DNA from: Mytilus edulis
Lineage: Eukaryota > Mollusca > Bivalvia > Mytilida > Mytilidae
NCBI RefSeq assembly: GCF_963676685.1
Contig: NC_092346.1
Location: forward strand, 26,859,133-26,923,132
Direction of reading: 5' to 3'
Length of the DNA: 64,000 bases
The stretch's first letter is position 1. The number at the start of each line of letters is the position of its first letter. Shown here in pieces: positions 32,460 to 46,200 of the stretch. The notes under the pieces were generated by a model that did no database searches, was not told the origin of the DNA, and saw nothing but the letters and a program-made list of their open reading frames with translations. The position numbers and the translations under genes were made by a program.

Positions 32460-34530
32460 ATGTTAATTTTATTTATCATATACTTAGACTAAATAACATA
32501 TGATTTTTACTGTATGATAATAGCATTAAATTTACGTAAATTCCATATTTTTCGAATTGGTGCTTAGCGGGCTGATATGAAAAGTTTATCACATGCTTCG
32601 ATTGTTATCACATGCCTTTCCGTAACGTTATCGCATGGCATTCCGGAGATACTCGGCAAATTCCGGAAAATACACATCAATGCTACGTTTTCAGTAAAAA
32701 AAAAACATTACAAAATAGTGTACAAAACAATTATTTCGATACCGGAAAGTATATTGTGTAAAATAATAATAAAAAATAAAAAACAAAAAACAAACAAATT
32801 ATTAAATAAATGCATTTTGTATAAGTTTCAAACATTATTATTTATTATTTAAAAGCTATTTTGAAAAGGTTGACTTTTCCTAACAGTCTTCATAATGTAT
32901 ATTGTTGAAATTTTTTTGGTCGATTCGTCCATTATATTAAAAAGAAAATTCTCTGTTGGTAGAAAGATTTCATATCGAATGTACTAAATTTGGGGTCCGA
33001 CGTCCGTGAACTTTTCACTCTTTGAACTTCTATTTGGGAACCACGTAAAAGGATCAATATATGATTAGTTATCAAAAGTACCAGGATTATAATTTTATAC
33101 GCCAGACGCGCGTTTCGTCTACATAAGACTCATCAGTGACGCTCAGATCGAAATAGTTAAAAAGCCAAATAAATACAAAGTTGAATCTGTTATTTGTCTC
33201 CATGGTTGAAGCATATGATAAAAAGATCATAACATGTAATTTTTCTTATCATATACTTAGACTAAATAAAATATGATTTTTACTGTATGATAATAGCATA
33301 AAATTAACGTAAATTTCATATTTTTCGAATTGGTGCTTAGCGGGCTGATATGCGATATGAAAAATGACATGTTATGATCTTTTTATCATATGCTTCAACA
33401 GTAGAGAAAAATAACAGATTCATATATTGATCCTTTTACGTGGTTCCCGAAAAGAAGTTGAAAGAGTAAAAAAAGTTGACGGACGTCGGACCCAAAATTT
33501 GATACATTCAATATGAAATCTTTCTATCATATATGCCTCAACAGAGAAAAAAAAACACATTTTAATATGAACGAATCGACAAAAAATAATTCAACAATTT
33601 ACATAGTGAACATTGTTTGGACAAGTCAACTTTTTTAAAGTAACTTTCTAAATTATGTTTCAGAAAAACTTAAAAAATGCATTTATTTAATATTTTTTTT
33701 TTTTTTTTTTTTTTTTAATATAATTTAATTATTTTACACAATACTTTCCAGTATTCAAATAATTGTTTTGTACACTACTTAGTAATGTTTTTCACTGAAA
33801 ACGTAGCATTGAAGTGTATTTTCCGGAATTTGTCGAGTATCACCGGAATGCCATGTGATAACGTTACGGAAAGGCATGTGATAACAATCGAAGCATGTGA
33901 TAAACTTTTCATATCAGCCCGCTACGCACCAATTCGAAAAATATGGAAAAATACTTTAATTTAATGCTATTATCATACGGTAAAAATCATATGTTATTTA
34001 GTCTAAGTATATGATAAGAAAAGTTTATCACATGCTTCGAACGTTATCACATGCCTTTCCGTAACGTTATCGCATGGCATTCCGGTGATACTCGGCAAAT
34101 TCCGGAAAATACACCTCAATGCTACGTTTTCAGTGAAAAACATCACAAAGTAGGGTACAAAACAATTATTTGGATAGTGGAAAGTATATTGTGTAAAAAA
34201 ACCAAAATAAATGCATTTTTATGCATATGATAAAAAGATTTCATATCGAATGTACTCAATTTGGGTCCGACGTTCGTGAACGTTCACTCTTTGAACTTCT
34301 ATTTGGAAACCACATGAAAGGATCTGTATTCAATATATGAATCTGTTATTTTTCTCCCTTATTGAAGCATATGATAAAAAGATCATAACATGTCATTTTT
34401 CATATCGCATGTATTATCAGCCCTCGGTCAATACCTCGGTCATGCGGCTCTTGGGCTGCTATTGAACCTAGGGCTGATAATACATGCGATATGAAAAATG
34501 CCATGTAATAATCTGATATTATCATATGTT
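32460..34530. repeat. Complex palindromic repeat cluster
   Basis: Three modules recur in alternating orientation. A (CATATACTTAGACTAAATA to GGTGCTTAGCGGGCTGATAT) is at 32480 and 33240 (+) and 33910-34015 (-). B (GTTTATCACATGCTTCGA to the stretch ending GGAAAGTATATTGTGTAAAA) is at 32583 and 34022 (+) and 33730-33910 (-). C (CATATCGAATGTACT to ACCACGTAAAAGGATC) is at 32970 and 34240 (+) and 33430-33530 (-). An R1 copy interrupts the cluster at 33066-33185. A perfect 31-bp inverted repeat, 34394-34424 against 34470-34500, closes the right end. Confidence 0.8.
33066..33185 (+). repeat. R1 copy inside the palindromic cluster
   Basis: This begins TAGTTATCAAAAGTACCAGG and contains the GACGCGCGTTTCGTCT core. 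The interrupted host sequence is seen intact at about 34325-34358. Confidence 0.85.
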
Positions 34531-34604
34531 TAGTAGTAAATACAGTAGTTTTGCATATTTGATAAATAGCCTGCTGTTTAATCCATATCTCGCAACTTTG
34601 ATGC

Positions 34605-34692
34605 GTACCCTTTATCGCATACTCTTTATCACACCCATACCCTTTATCGCATACCCTTTATCACACCTTTACCCTTTATCACACCCCTACTT
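34605..34692 (+). repeat. Short tandem array of CCCTTTATC words
   Basis: About six diverged units of roughly 15 bp, of the type ACCCTTTATCGCAT or ACCCTTTATCACAC. Confidence 0.75.
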
Positions 34693-36775
34693 TTTTTTTA
34701 TTATTATATAAAGTGAGTTTTTTTTGTTTTTTTTTTACTTTTTTTTTGCTTAAGGTGGATAAGGATGTTTTGTTAAAAAAAAATCCTCCAATAGATTTCT
34801 ACAATATTTATCATTTTGCAAGATTAGGGTGTCCTCAGCAAAATATGAAAGTATTATGACCACTTTCTTGGTAAATAAGGGAGATAACCCACCATGAGTT
34901 ACCCCCCCTAATGATGATTTCCTCAATTTCCCAATAAAACACTAATTTCATGTTAATTTTTTAATTTTTTACAGTTAAAACATTTTTTTTCTACATAATT
35001 ATAAAAAATAAATTTGTTTCATATAATAATAATTGGATGTGTGCTTTACTTTCAGTTACAATCTGTGAACGGGGTAAAAATAACACATTTTGATGAAAAT
35101 TGGCACTTCTGTAGGAGCCAATTATGCAAATTAGGTCACCCTGTACAAAAAACCACCCAATAGATTTTTTTTTAAATACAAGCATTTTGAAGGTCTATAC
35201 CTAAGCATTGTTTAAGCATAATATGAACATACATTTCTTACCTCATTTATTGTCTGTACTGTATACTGATAATTGAAGTAAAGTGTCAAAATTTGGAAAA
35301 TTGACTTAAAATACCATTTAATAGATAAACTGTCATAAATTAGTAATTAAAATTGATGAAAAATGTATGGTGAAAGGGAGTTTGTTCTGTCAGTCATTCT
35401 AAATAAACAAAACCTTATCATGGACCTGCCAAAAAAAAAGAAGATGCCCTTTGGGTATCAGTCTGTCCGTAAGTCAATCTGTTCAGATCAGGTTCTGGTT
35501 GTAACATTTTTGTCTTTTTATGTAGGCTATTGATATATGGTATAAGGGTAGCTCAGCTCCAAAGGATGTGTTACTACCATGATAAGTGACTTTTGACCTT
35601 GAACTTTGACCTCAAGGTCAATTTAATGATTCTTTTTTTTCTAGAACTGTAACTTTTGTCTTTTGATGTAGGCTTAACTGCTGCTTTTGATATTTTGTAT
35701 GAATGTAAATCAATTCATGAAGATGTGTCATGCACCATAGTGACCATAGTATTTTTGACCTTGAACAAAGACTTCAAGGTGAAAATGATTTCCATATAAA
35801 CAAATTTTTGTTTGCAGGTCTTAAAGTGACAAAAACTTTGCACACATGATAATGCTATGACTACCCCACACTTGTAAAATTCAAAGTATTGATAACAGGA
35901 TGAAGGTATTGGACAGACCTAAAAAGTAACTACACGTTTCAACTTATCACTGTCAGGGTGTTGTATTGGCCAATTACGAATAATGAAGTCATTAATTCTG
36001 CCAAGTATTTTCTGTAAGAAAAAATATTCGACCTTAAATGTTACAAGTACCAGCAATTAGGAAGTAGTTTTCAGACAGACCAAAAAGTGCTAACATTACA
36101 TCAGACAACTCATGATTATTGGTTCTCACTTCTATAGATTGAATGTAATAAACAATTAATTTCTCCAAAGGCAACAATGGTTGCCTTTTTTCAAGATACA
36201 GAATCAATCCTCCCTATATATTGCTCCTTATTCTAAATAGGGACTATGTTGCGAATACTTAGATGCTTTCCCTTTTGGGGCCCTAACCAAACGCTGAAAA
36301 GATACAGTGCAAATGAAGCATCTGTTTTACACTAATCAGAGATCAGTAAAGGGCCCAAGATATGTTAACTGGTTCTTAGTTAGAAGTATAAACTGAACAA
36401 ACACAGGTTTGGGACAAAGAACCAGTTTAATATTTTCTTTGCATATCAATAAAGCAATACATGTAAACATAATTACAAACAAAGCAAATTCCAGTTGAAA
36501 ATCTGTGGTACTCCTAACACAAAGTACATAATAACTGTGAGTTCTAATAATAAAAAAATAACATGCACTCATATGGACCTGATTAGCCATAATCTCAATT
36601 CTGAATACCATGTTATGTTCATAAAATGGTTGTGCCAATACAATCTGGTAACAAATAGATGTAATACCACCATCATGACCATTGATTTTCCTAAACAGTC
36701 CTTGTTAAATTTGCACTTTTCAAAGAATTGTACAGAATTTTTTTTTTTAAATAAAATATACTTTCTTTGACACAT
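34693..36775. other. Non-coding stretch with diverged repeats
   Basis: Bases 35440-36100 form a diverged dispersed repeat (CCCTTTGGGTATCAGTCTGT; GACCTTGAACTTTGACCTCA). Bases 36130-36660 resemble the part of block B found only in its first copy (CAACAATGGTTGCCTTTTT; TACCATGTTATGTTCATAAA). No gene. Confidence 0.55.
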
Positions 36776-37075
36776 TTTATGTGTTAATGTGCCTGTTCTA
36801 ACTCAGGAGTCTGTAATTCAGTGGTTGATGTTTGTTTATGTGTTACATGTACATATTGGTTTCTCAATTATTTTTTGTACATAAACTAGACTGTTAGTTT
36901 TCCCCATTGAATTGTTTTACATTGACATTTCGGGACCTTTTTATAGCTGACTTTGTGGTATGAGATTTGCTCATTGTTGAAAGCAGTACAGTGACATATA
37001 GTTGTTAATTTTGTGTGTCATTTTGTTCTCTTGTGGAAAGTTCTGTCATTGGCAATAATACCACATCTTTTTTTC
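36776..37075 (-). repeat. R3 repeat copy
   Basis: CTAACTCAGGAGTCTGTAAT, ACTAGACTGTTAGTTTT and ATACCACATC appear in R3 order. It lies about 190 bp beyond the stop codon of the transposase-exonuclease gene. Confidence 0.8.
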
Positions 37076-37261
37076 CATATTTAGCATGAGTAAGGTTGTA
37101 TCCTGTCCAGCACTAGTACTATAGAAAAAGATGACACTGTACATTATACATTGCATGTAAGAAACTAACCATCACTGGATATTAACCGATAAAATTTTCC
37201 TACGCAACTGGTTGTTACTTTCTATGATTTGGTGGTACATGTGTATTACATCAATAACAAG

Positions 37262-40200
37262 TTATTCCTCAGTACATGTAAAATGTTTAGTAAAACATGT
37301 GACTGTTTTGGCATTAAAGCCATGCTCTAACAAAATAGATTTGAGGCCATTTTCACTGTCTCTGTTAAATGCTAACTGTAGATGTTTCAGACAAAGTCCA
37401 CTGTGTGCTAATTTTCTAGCTGTTAGCTTGGTGATGCGTGAGGCCCTTATCAAGGGAATGTAAGAATCTGTTAGCAAAGCTGAATTGAATGGAAAAACAT
37501 CCTTTTCTGAATATTCAAAGTGCGCAAGAAGTTGAAATAGACTTGTGACATCAGCACATGCATTGTGAGCATCATATTCTACGCCAAGTAATTTTGTGAC
37601 CAATGTTTGTTGTTTATGATTTCCTATGTCTTTAGTTTTGAATTTCCTTCTTGCCAATTTTATTGTATCAATGCACCCATAAATATGTAACATGAATTCT
37701 GAAAGAAGACTGTGCTGACGTAGTTTGTTCATCAATATGGGAATGTCAAACGAAGCAATGTTGTGACCGAAAAGAATTGGTTTCTTCTTTTTGCTGATAA
37801 ACTCAATAAATTCTAGGAGTACAATCTGAATATCTCTGCTTTTAACTGGTTTACCATGATGGTACATCTGATCACAAGAAAAATCAAAAGTCAATCCTGT
37901 TATTTCTGATGATTTGGGTGAAATAACCTCCCTAGGTGATACATACTCATTAAAAACAGTGGTTCCATCAAATGCAGCCAGCTGAGTTATATCAGACTTC
38001 CTTGATAATCCTGGAACAAAAATAAACAAATATTGCATTAATAATTAAAAGTGTATCTATCCCGAAATGTGAGATGACTTGTTCCATATATCAAGCTTGG
38101 TTAAATTTTGCTTTAAATACTGTTTTTGTCATATTAATTTTTCTAATTTAAAAAATGATTTAAGCGGCAGCAAGTTTTAAATGGTGGACTCTATAAAAAC
38201 TTATGGCTTCTTGAAAAGTGCATCCAAACTTATGGGAGTCAAATTTCTTGATTGCAAGAAAAAATGTTTCAATTTCAGCAGGTTCTAATTTTAGCAGTCC
38301 ACCCTATTTTCACATGAACATTATATTGCAATTTCATTTTCATCTAACTTATTGCTTATTATATCTGTCAAGTTCCTCATGAATAAAGCAAAATTTAAAT
38401 CAAAGCCTATAGTGTATGCTGTTAAACTGTAATCCATGTCAATTTTATTTTTCATGATGTAAGGGACTTAACTCCCAACAAACATCAGTAATATATCACT
38501 TTATTCCAAGATTATCATTGAAGTATTCCCAATACAATGGACGTTTACTACGCTTTATGTTATGTCACTTTCATCTATTTCACTGAATTACAATTACATT
38601 GTAAGCTTATTTCACTTACTAACAATAGCAATGTAAGTTTTAAGGTCATGGTAACTTTATTCCAAGCATCAATATTTGATTAAAGAATCACTAATAAAGT
38701 CATGAAAGTAGGCAAATCATGTATCTTGTGTGCCATTATTTTAGCCTGCTATTTGTGATTCAATTTGTTTGTTTACACTTACCTGTTGTTTCTAAATCAA
38801 AAACTACTACTGATTCTTCTCCTCCAAACTTCATCTTCGATGGAATAGTTTCTGTGTCAATATGTTCTTGCACTTCTATTTCTCCTCCATAGGTGTCTCC
38901 CTCTTTTACTGATTCTCGCTGATTATCTTTCAATTTCTTGGACTAGAAACAATAAAAAAAACATTTAAGAACAATTATGGAAAAAGTGATTCAGATCTAT
39001 GCAAATGCACAGTGGGATGTTTAGAACAATTGCTATTTTAAGTTGAAACATTTAATGTCTCCTTCCAATCAAAATTGAGAGCCAGAGAATTCTCCATCTG
39101 TGGGTTTTCAACCAAAATGTTAATAAACTTTAAGACTTGTGGCTAAGTTTGATCAAATTTGGCCCAGTAGTTTCAGAGGAGAAGTTTTTTGTAGAAGATT
39201 ACAAAAATTTACGAAAAATTGGTAAAAACGACTATAAAGGTCAATAACTCCTTAAGGGGTCAACTGACCATTTTGGTCATGTTAACTTTTTTGTAGATCA
39301 TACTTTGCTGAATATTATGATGTTTACAGTTTATCTCTATCTATAATAATATTCAAAATAATAACCAACCAGTTGCTTCGCAGGGCGCAGCATTATACGA
39401 CCGCAGATGTAGAACCCTGAACAGATGGGACAAGTATGGACACAACTTTTAAGTTTGATACAGCTATAAATGTGGATTGTGATTAAATAGTTGACTCAAC
39501 ATAGGTTTATGTCACATTATGATTTTGGACCCTTTGGACCTTAATGTAGACCAATTTGAAAACTGGACCAAAAATTAAGAATCTACATACACAGTTAGAT
39601 TTGGCATATCAAAGAACCCCATTTATTCAATTTTTGATGAAATCAAACAAAGTTTAATTTTGGACCGCGATTTGGACCTACTTGAAAACTGGGCCAATAA
39701 TTAAAAATCTAAGTACATTTTTAGATTCAGCATATCAAAGAACCCCAAGGATTCAATTTTTGTCAAAATCAAACTAAGTTTAAGTTTGGACCCTTTGGAC
39801 CTTAATGTAAACCAATTTGAAAACGGGACCAAAAATTAAGAATCTACATACACAGTTAGATTCAGCATATCAAAAAACCCCAATTCTTCAATTTTTGATG
39901 AAATCAAACAAAATTTAATTTTGGACCCTTTGGGCCCCAAATTCCTAAACTGTTGGGACCAAAACTCCCAAAATCAATACCAACCTTCCTTTTATGGTCA
40001 TAAACCTTGTGTTTAAATTTCATAGATTTCTATTCACTTATACTAAAGTTATAATGTGAAAACCGAGAAAAATGCTTATTTGGGCCCCTTTTTGGCCCCA
40101 AATTCCGAAACTGTTGGGATCTCAACTCCCCAAATTAATACCAACCTTCCCTTTGTGGTCATAAACCTTGTGTCAAAATTTCATAGATTTCTATTTACTT

Positions 40201-43200
40201 AAACTTAAGTTATTGTGCGAAAACCAAGAAAATGCTTATTTGGGCCCTTTTTGGCCCCTAATTCCCAAAATGTTGGGATAAAAACTCCCAAAATCAATCA
40301 CAACCTTCCTTTTGTGGTCATAAACCTTGTCTTAAAATTTCATAGATTTCTATTCACTTTTACTAAAGTTAGAGTGCAAAAACTAAAAGTATTCGGACGA
40401 CGACGACGACGCAGACGACACCAACGTGATAGAAATATACGACGAAAAATTAAAATTTTTGCGGTCTTATAAAAACTGCAAAATTTCTTAAAATTACCAA
40501 TTTAGTGGCAGTAACTCAACAACAGGTTCTCCAATTCATCTGAAAATTTCAGGGCAGATAGATGTTGACCTGATAAACAATTGTGCCCACACCAGATTTG
40601 CTCTAGATGCTTTGGTTTCAGAGATATAAGCCAAAATCTACATTTTACCCCTATGTTCTATTATTAGTAATGGTGGCCATCTTGGTTGGTTGGCAGGGTC
40701 ACCAGACATATTTTTTTTAACAAGATACCCCAATGATGATTGCGGCAAAGTTTGGTTAAATTTGACCCAGTAGTTTCAGAGGAGAAGATTTTTGTAAAAG
40801 TTAACAGACGACAACAACAGACGAATGACGCAAAGTGAAAAGAAAGGCTCACTAGGCCCTTCAGACCAGTCAAGCTAAAAAAGGCCTACCTTTATTGTGA
40901 GTCTTTTTCTTTTGAAATTAGTAGTTGACTGTGTTTTCCTAATCTGTTTACGCCTTCGATCCTTTCGAATTCCATGAAGTATGGTCAAATGTCCAGGAGA
41001 GAGTAGAGAATTCTTATTCACCTGAAAAGAATGAAGACATTTGCATGTAATGTATTAAATTGATCTATTTTGAATGATTCATTTACTTTAAAGATATATA
41101 AAATTTAGAATGTAGAGAAAAAAGTACAGATCTGAAGAAAACAAAATATCTAAAAAAAATATAATTATAGAATAACTACACATCAATTCACCAATGTATA
41201 CATGTAGTGTGTGAGTTAATTATCAGTGTTGTTTGGTCATGAGTTAAATATTTTTCTCTATTTGAATTTTTGTATTAGTTACTCTTTTTATTACACTGGC
41301 AAATGGCATTTTTTCTTCTGAATATAAGGTAGAAAATGTAAGGAACTATATCTTTCACAATTTGTTTTGATCCAACATCATGACAAAACCTACAGTTGTA
41401 TGGTGTCAGGGGATTGAAATAACAACATTTATACACAGAATTATACGACTTTTAAAACTTTCTTTTTCTCTTTTTACTTTCTCTCCTCTTTTTACCATTA
41501 TGAAAGCTAGTATTATATTCTATAAACTGTTTGCTTTATATGCATGTCCATTATATTATACTATTATTGTAATTTTATATTGTATTATGGAGATGACTTC
41601 ATAAGTATGATTTACTTGTGTCTAATCCATTTTGCTTTAATTAAGCAAATAAAATAAGTTTAAACTAAGCATACATAATAAAGCCCCTAAATACATTTAC
41701 CTTGCTTAACCAACCATAGCCTTCATTCTTTTGCATCACAGCTGAAGACACCCTAGCTTTTAATGATTTAGTCCCTCCATAAAACCTGAAAAAATCCCAT
41801 AAATAAATGTTCAACATACAAACAAAATAGTTTATGCTCCACAAAAATAAAACACATAAATATGTCTCTCTGTTGCAGCTAGTCCTGGAAAATGACAGTT
41901 AGTGGATCGTAACTGTGGGGCATATGCATATAATGGTAAAGGAACTAAGATGAGCTTGAATTCATAGCTATCACAGTCTTCAACATTAATGACATTGACA
42001 TGATTTTACAAAAAAAATATTCATGTTTTCCATTTTTAATGACAAAGTTAGACATTAAACACCCCAGATTGCATTGAAATCACAGTTACCACACATTATT
42101 GGAATACCAGAGAGTGTGTCACTTACAATTTTCATGTGTCTTACAAAAAGTTCTGTTTAAAACTGGAATTGTTTTACTTTGAAATTTTAAATTACAACAT
42201 TGAAGACAAGGAAAATTTGTGCAAACAAAGACTTCTATTTCATTTTTTAAACAGTTGCAGAGATTTTGACCATAATCAAAAGAAATCCTAAAGTAATGTT
42301 AGGCATACCTGTTTTTTGGGGCAAAACTAGCAACACTGTTGTTGAAACTTTCGTTTGACTGTGTTGACCCTAGATTTAACAGCCTATCTGCTCTTTCAAT
42401 ATAATTTTGTGCCAACTTGTCCAGCTCTTCCCTCAGCTTGTCTCCAGAAAGGGCTTTCCCATTGGGTAAATGTTTGAATCTGTAATATTTATAAACAAAC
42501 AGAAAATGAGATTGCACTGCCACTGGGTTTTTTTCTACACTAATAGCAGAATTCTAAAAATGTTATTCAGTCTAATGATCTTTTTTGTTCTGAACACATC
42601 TACAAGTAACTGTAGTAAATATTAATATGACATGTGATCAAATGTGAAAAATTAAATCCTTATTAAAGTTTATTTTCAATCCACACTGTACTTTTAGAAG
42701 AAAGAAGTTTTGAAAGTTATCAGATGGGCCAAGACAAAGATGGATACATGATTAATACATAATGATGACAATAGTTCACACAGCCCTACAATTGTTTTAA
42801 TTATACATATACTTTACTGAACTCTAGGAAATAAGAACTTGTAAAAAATTATTGCAGCATTGAAACATTAAATGATCACTTCATCAGGCCAGGGATCAAT
42901 GTTATGGTATAAATTACCTAAATTTAGTTGGATCTTTAACATATGTACACCAAGTTGGACTGCACTGTTCATGGTGTCCAAAAATATGTGGCACTATAGT
43001 GGCCAGTTCTGTCTTCATTGATTGTTTACTATTTTGGTGTTTAGAAATAGTATACATAAAACACCGCACTATATAGGGAATGACTTTTGCTGATTTTAAC
43101 TGTTTGTAGTTTTTTGACAGACCATATAGACGTTTGGACAGATTTTTCTTTACATGTGTTTTGTCATCTTTTTTAATAATTGAACGAGGCAGTCTTGATT

Positions 43201-46200
43201 GGGTTGTAGCATCATTATCCGCATGTAAAGTCCCAACCGTATATCCATCCTCAGCAAGCCTTTGGATCATTGAACATGCCATGTCTGGCTCCATACCTTT
43301 GCTTGATCCTGCAATACAAAATAAAAATAAAGTCAGTGTGTCCAATAATTTGTAATACTGTGAAAAACTGTTGACAAATTAGAGGTACATTATACACATG
43401 ATATACATTATCATTATTGACTTTTCTTGAGGTGTACTCAAGGGCTATACACAGACATGGTCACTGGTTTCTTCTGCAGGGCTCGACATTAACGTTTGTC
43501 CGATTGTCCGGGACAAGTGGACACAGGTGTCGGGCAAGTAGATTCACCATACTACTTGTCCGATGGGACAAGTGAAAAATCAAGGTCAGATAAAAATAGA
43601 TCAAATTCAAGACTTATACATTCCCAAAAATATCAATGATTGTTTTATTGATCATACTTAATGAAATAATCATTCATTGATTGAATCAGAGACATATAAA
43701 ACTTGTATAATATGTCTCTGATTTGGAGTATTGAATGCTGGCAGCCATAGACCAGGGGGATATAAGTAAGGGGAAAGAAACCAATGTTAATGTATCTTCT
43801 TAGTATAAGCTTCCTTGAATTAGGAGCACCTCCATATGGAGTTTTACGGTTACCTGTGTCATTTTTGTCTTTTGTGGATAGTTGTCTCATTGGCAATCAT
43901 ACCACATCTTTTTTTTATATTTGATAAGAACAGTGTAACATTCCCATATACTGTTATTAAAATGTGAGCAAAACTCTTTAAAAAAAATTAAATTGTGTCC
44001 ATATTTTATCGATGCCCTACATGCACTATAAGCTTATGTATTTTCAGTGGATCATGAAATTCGGGTGGAGTATAATAAAAAATAGCAAAGGCCCTATACA
44101 TATATTGAAGTTGAACAGTCCACCCCTTATTTTCAATGAGTTAATCATTATTCTATACCTGTCCAGTTAACATTACACTCATGTGGTGGCTTTGGTTCAT
44201 TTTTTCCTATGTAATATTGGCAAATACTACAATTTCTGGTTCTGACGTCAAATTCTACAACTTTCCCAGTATTAATTCCAATTAGACTTGCATGACCTGA
44301 AATAGTATGTAGAAAAGGGAGACTCAATATTATTTCATTTCATTTTTAGCTAACATTTTAACGAAAAAGAAGATTTCAAATTGAAAATCTTTGATGGTTT
44401 AATAGAGCATGATACCCTGTTTTTTTAAAAGAATAAATTAAAGTTCAATTTTGTGACAATAACTTCTCAACGTAATTTCATAAATCCATAAAAAACAAGA
44501 ATGTGTCCAAAGTACACGGATGCCCCACTTGCACTATCCTTTTCCATGTTCCATGGACCATGAAATTGGGTAATAATCTAATTTGGCATTAAAATTAGAA
44601 AGATCATACTATAGGGAACATATGTACTAAGTTTCAAGTTGATTGGACTTCAGCTTCATCAAAAACTACCTTGACCAAAAACTTTAACCTGAACGGAAGC
44701 ACAGACAGACGAACCAACAAACAGAGCCACAGACCAGAAAACATAATGCCCCACTACGATCGTAGGTGGGGCATAAAAAGGAGTTTATCTTAATAGATAA
44801 ATCCCAGCCACCAAAGCTTAAGTGTTATAATAAATGCTCAAAACTGAAAAATCCCCCTTTTTAAAACTTAAAATATGAAATTAATAAATCAACTGCTTCA
44901 CCAATCACAGCTGGATACCACCATAAAGGTTCAACCCTGTTAATAGGACAAAAAGGAACATGATATTTGTACTTGATCATGTGGCACAGGTCTGAATTTG
45001 GATTGTAATCAAATATTTGACACATACATATAATAGGTTTCTGACAGAGAATAACTGTAATCAAAGACTTAGAATTGGGTAATAATTTGAATTTATATTA
45101 ATTTTTTTGCTATGGTGCAATACACCATGTGCAGGGGCGTATGCAGCCATTTTTAAAAGGGGGTCCCAACCCAGAGTAAAAAAGGGGTAGGGGGAGGGGA
45201 GGTGGTTCCATCTACATGTATATGCTCCCATTCATATTCAGTCATCGGCCAAAAAAAAGGAGGTCCAACTCCTGGACCACCCCTCCCTTGATCCTCCTAT
45301 GATGCTGTTGCAAATTGAACTCCCTCCAATTTTTATTGGCAAAAAAAATAAAAAATTTGAAGAAATTTTCTTTTTAGTTTTTAAAATCTTAAATCATAGA
45401 TTTCTATTCAATTAAAGTAAAGATATTGTCTGGAAACCAAATGTCTTTGGACTTCTCTAGCTGAGTACAACGACAGGGTCAAGGTGATACCAATATACAA
45501 CCGCAATATAAAAAAAATTAAAAATGAAATGCAGTTCAAGTCAATGGATATAAACAATTCACAAAATTTTCATGCGAATTTGTTCAAGTGTTTTTGAGTT
45601 ATTGTCCGACATGGCAATGATCGACGGAGGGACAGACCGACAGACAACTGTATTAACGGGCATATAAAAAAAACCAAAACTATTCATTATAATCTTAAAG
45701 TAATATCCAGGTTCACATGGATCCTGAACACAGAGGTTTTTTTGAGCAGGTCCAAAAGGCTAAAACCCTAATGTACAGTACAGCCTGTGACTTCCTCTTA
45801 GTTATGTCCACCCTCTTGCATGGTCAACATCCAATGGTGAACATTTATTGGGGTATTCAATCTTGAGATGTTGGCCATTTATTGGGGGTCATAAATCATG
45901 GGCAGATTTTTTATCTAATTATGTTACCTGTTAAAATCAATCAGGGTTGAAGTTTTCAGCTGGTATGTTTCATTAAAATTTACCTGTACAGGTAACTTGG
46001 GTTTCTTTTAAAATTGACATTTCACCTTTTTTTGAAAATGTAGAATAAAGAATTGTGTTAATTTATTATTATTTTTTGTCTTTAATGTTATTTAAATTTT
46101 TTATTTTTTAATTGTTTTTTTTTTCATTTTTGTTCGTTTTGTTTCTTACTGTTTTGTTTCTTATTCTTTTAATTTCTTCTTAGTAAGAATCTTGAGTCGA

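Noticed and set aside
37262-38038. A stand-alone exonuclease starting at the Met codon at 38038
   Set aside because: That start is in the intron. The TTCCAG acceptor at 38011-38016 and the upstream exon supplying FDLETT restore the missing first DEDDh motif.
40215-40472. 85-codon frame ending in an arginine run
   Set aside because: Translation of the R10 repeat and its GAC triplet tract.
43645-43896. 83-codon minus frame
   Set aside because: Lies in an R2/R3-related repeat inside an intron.
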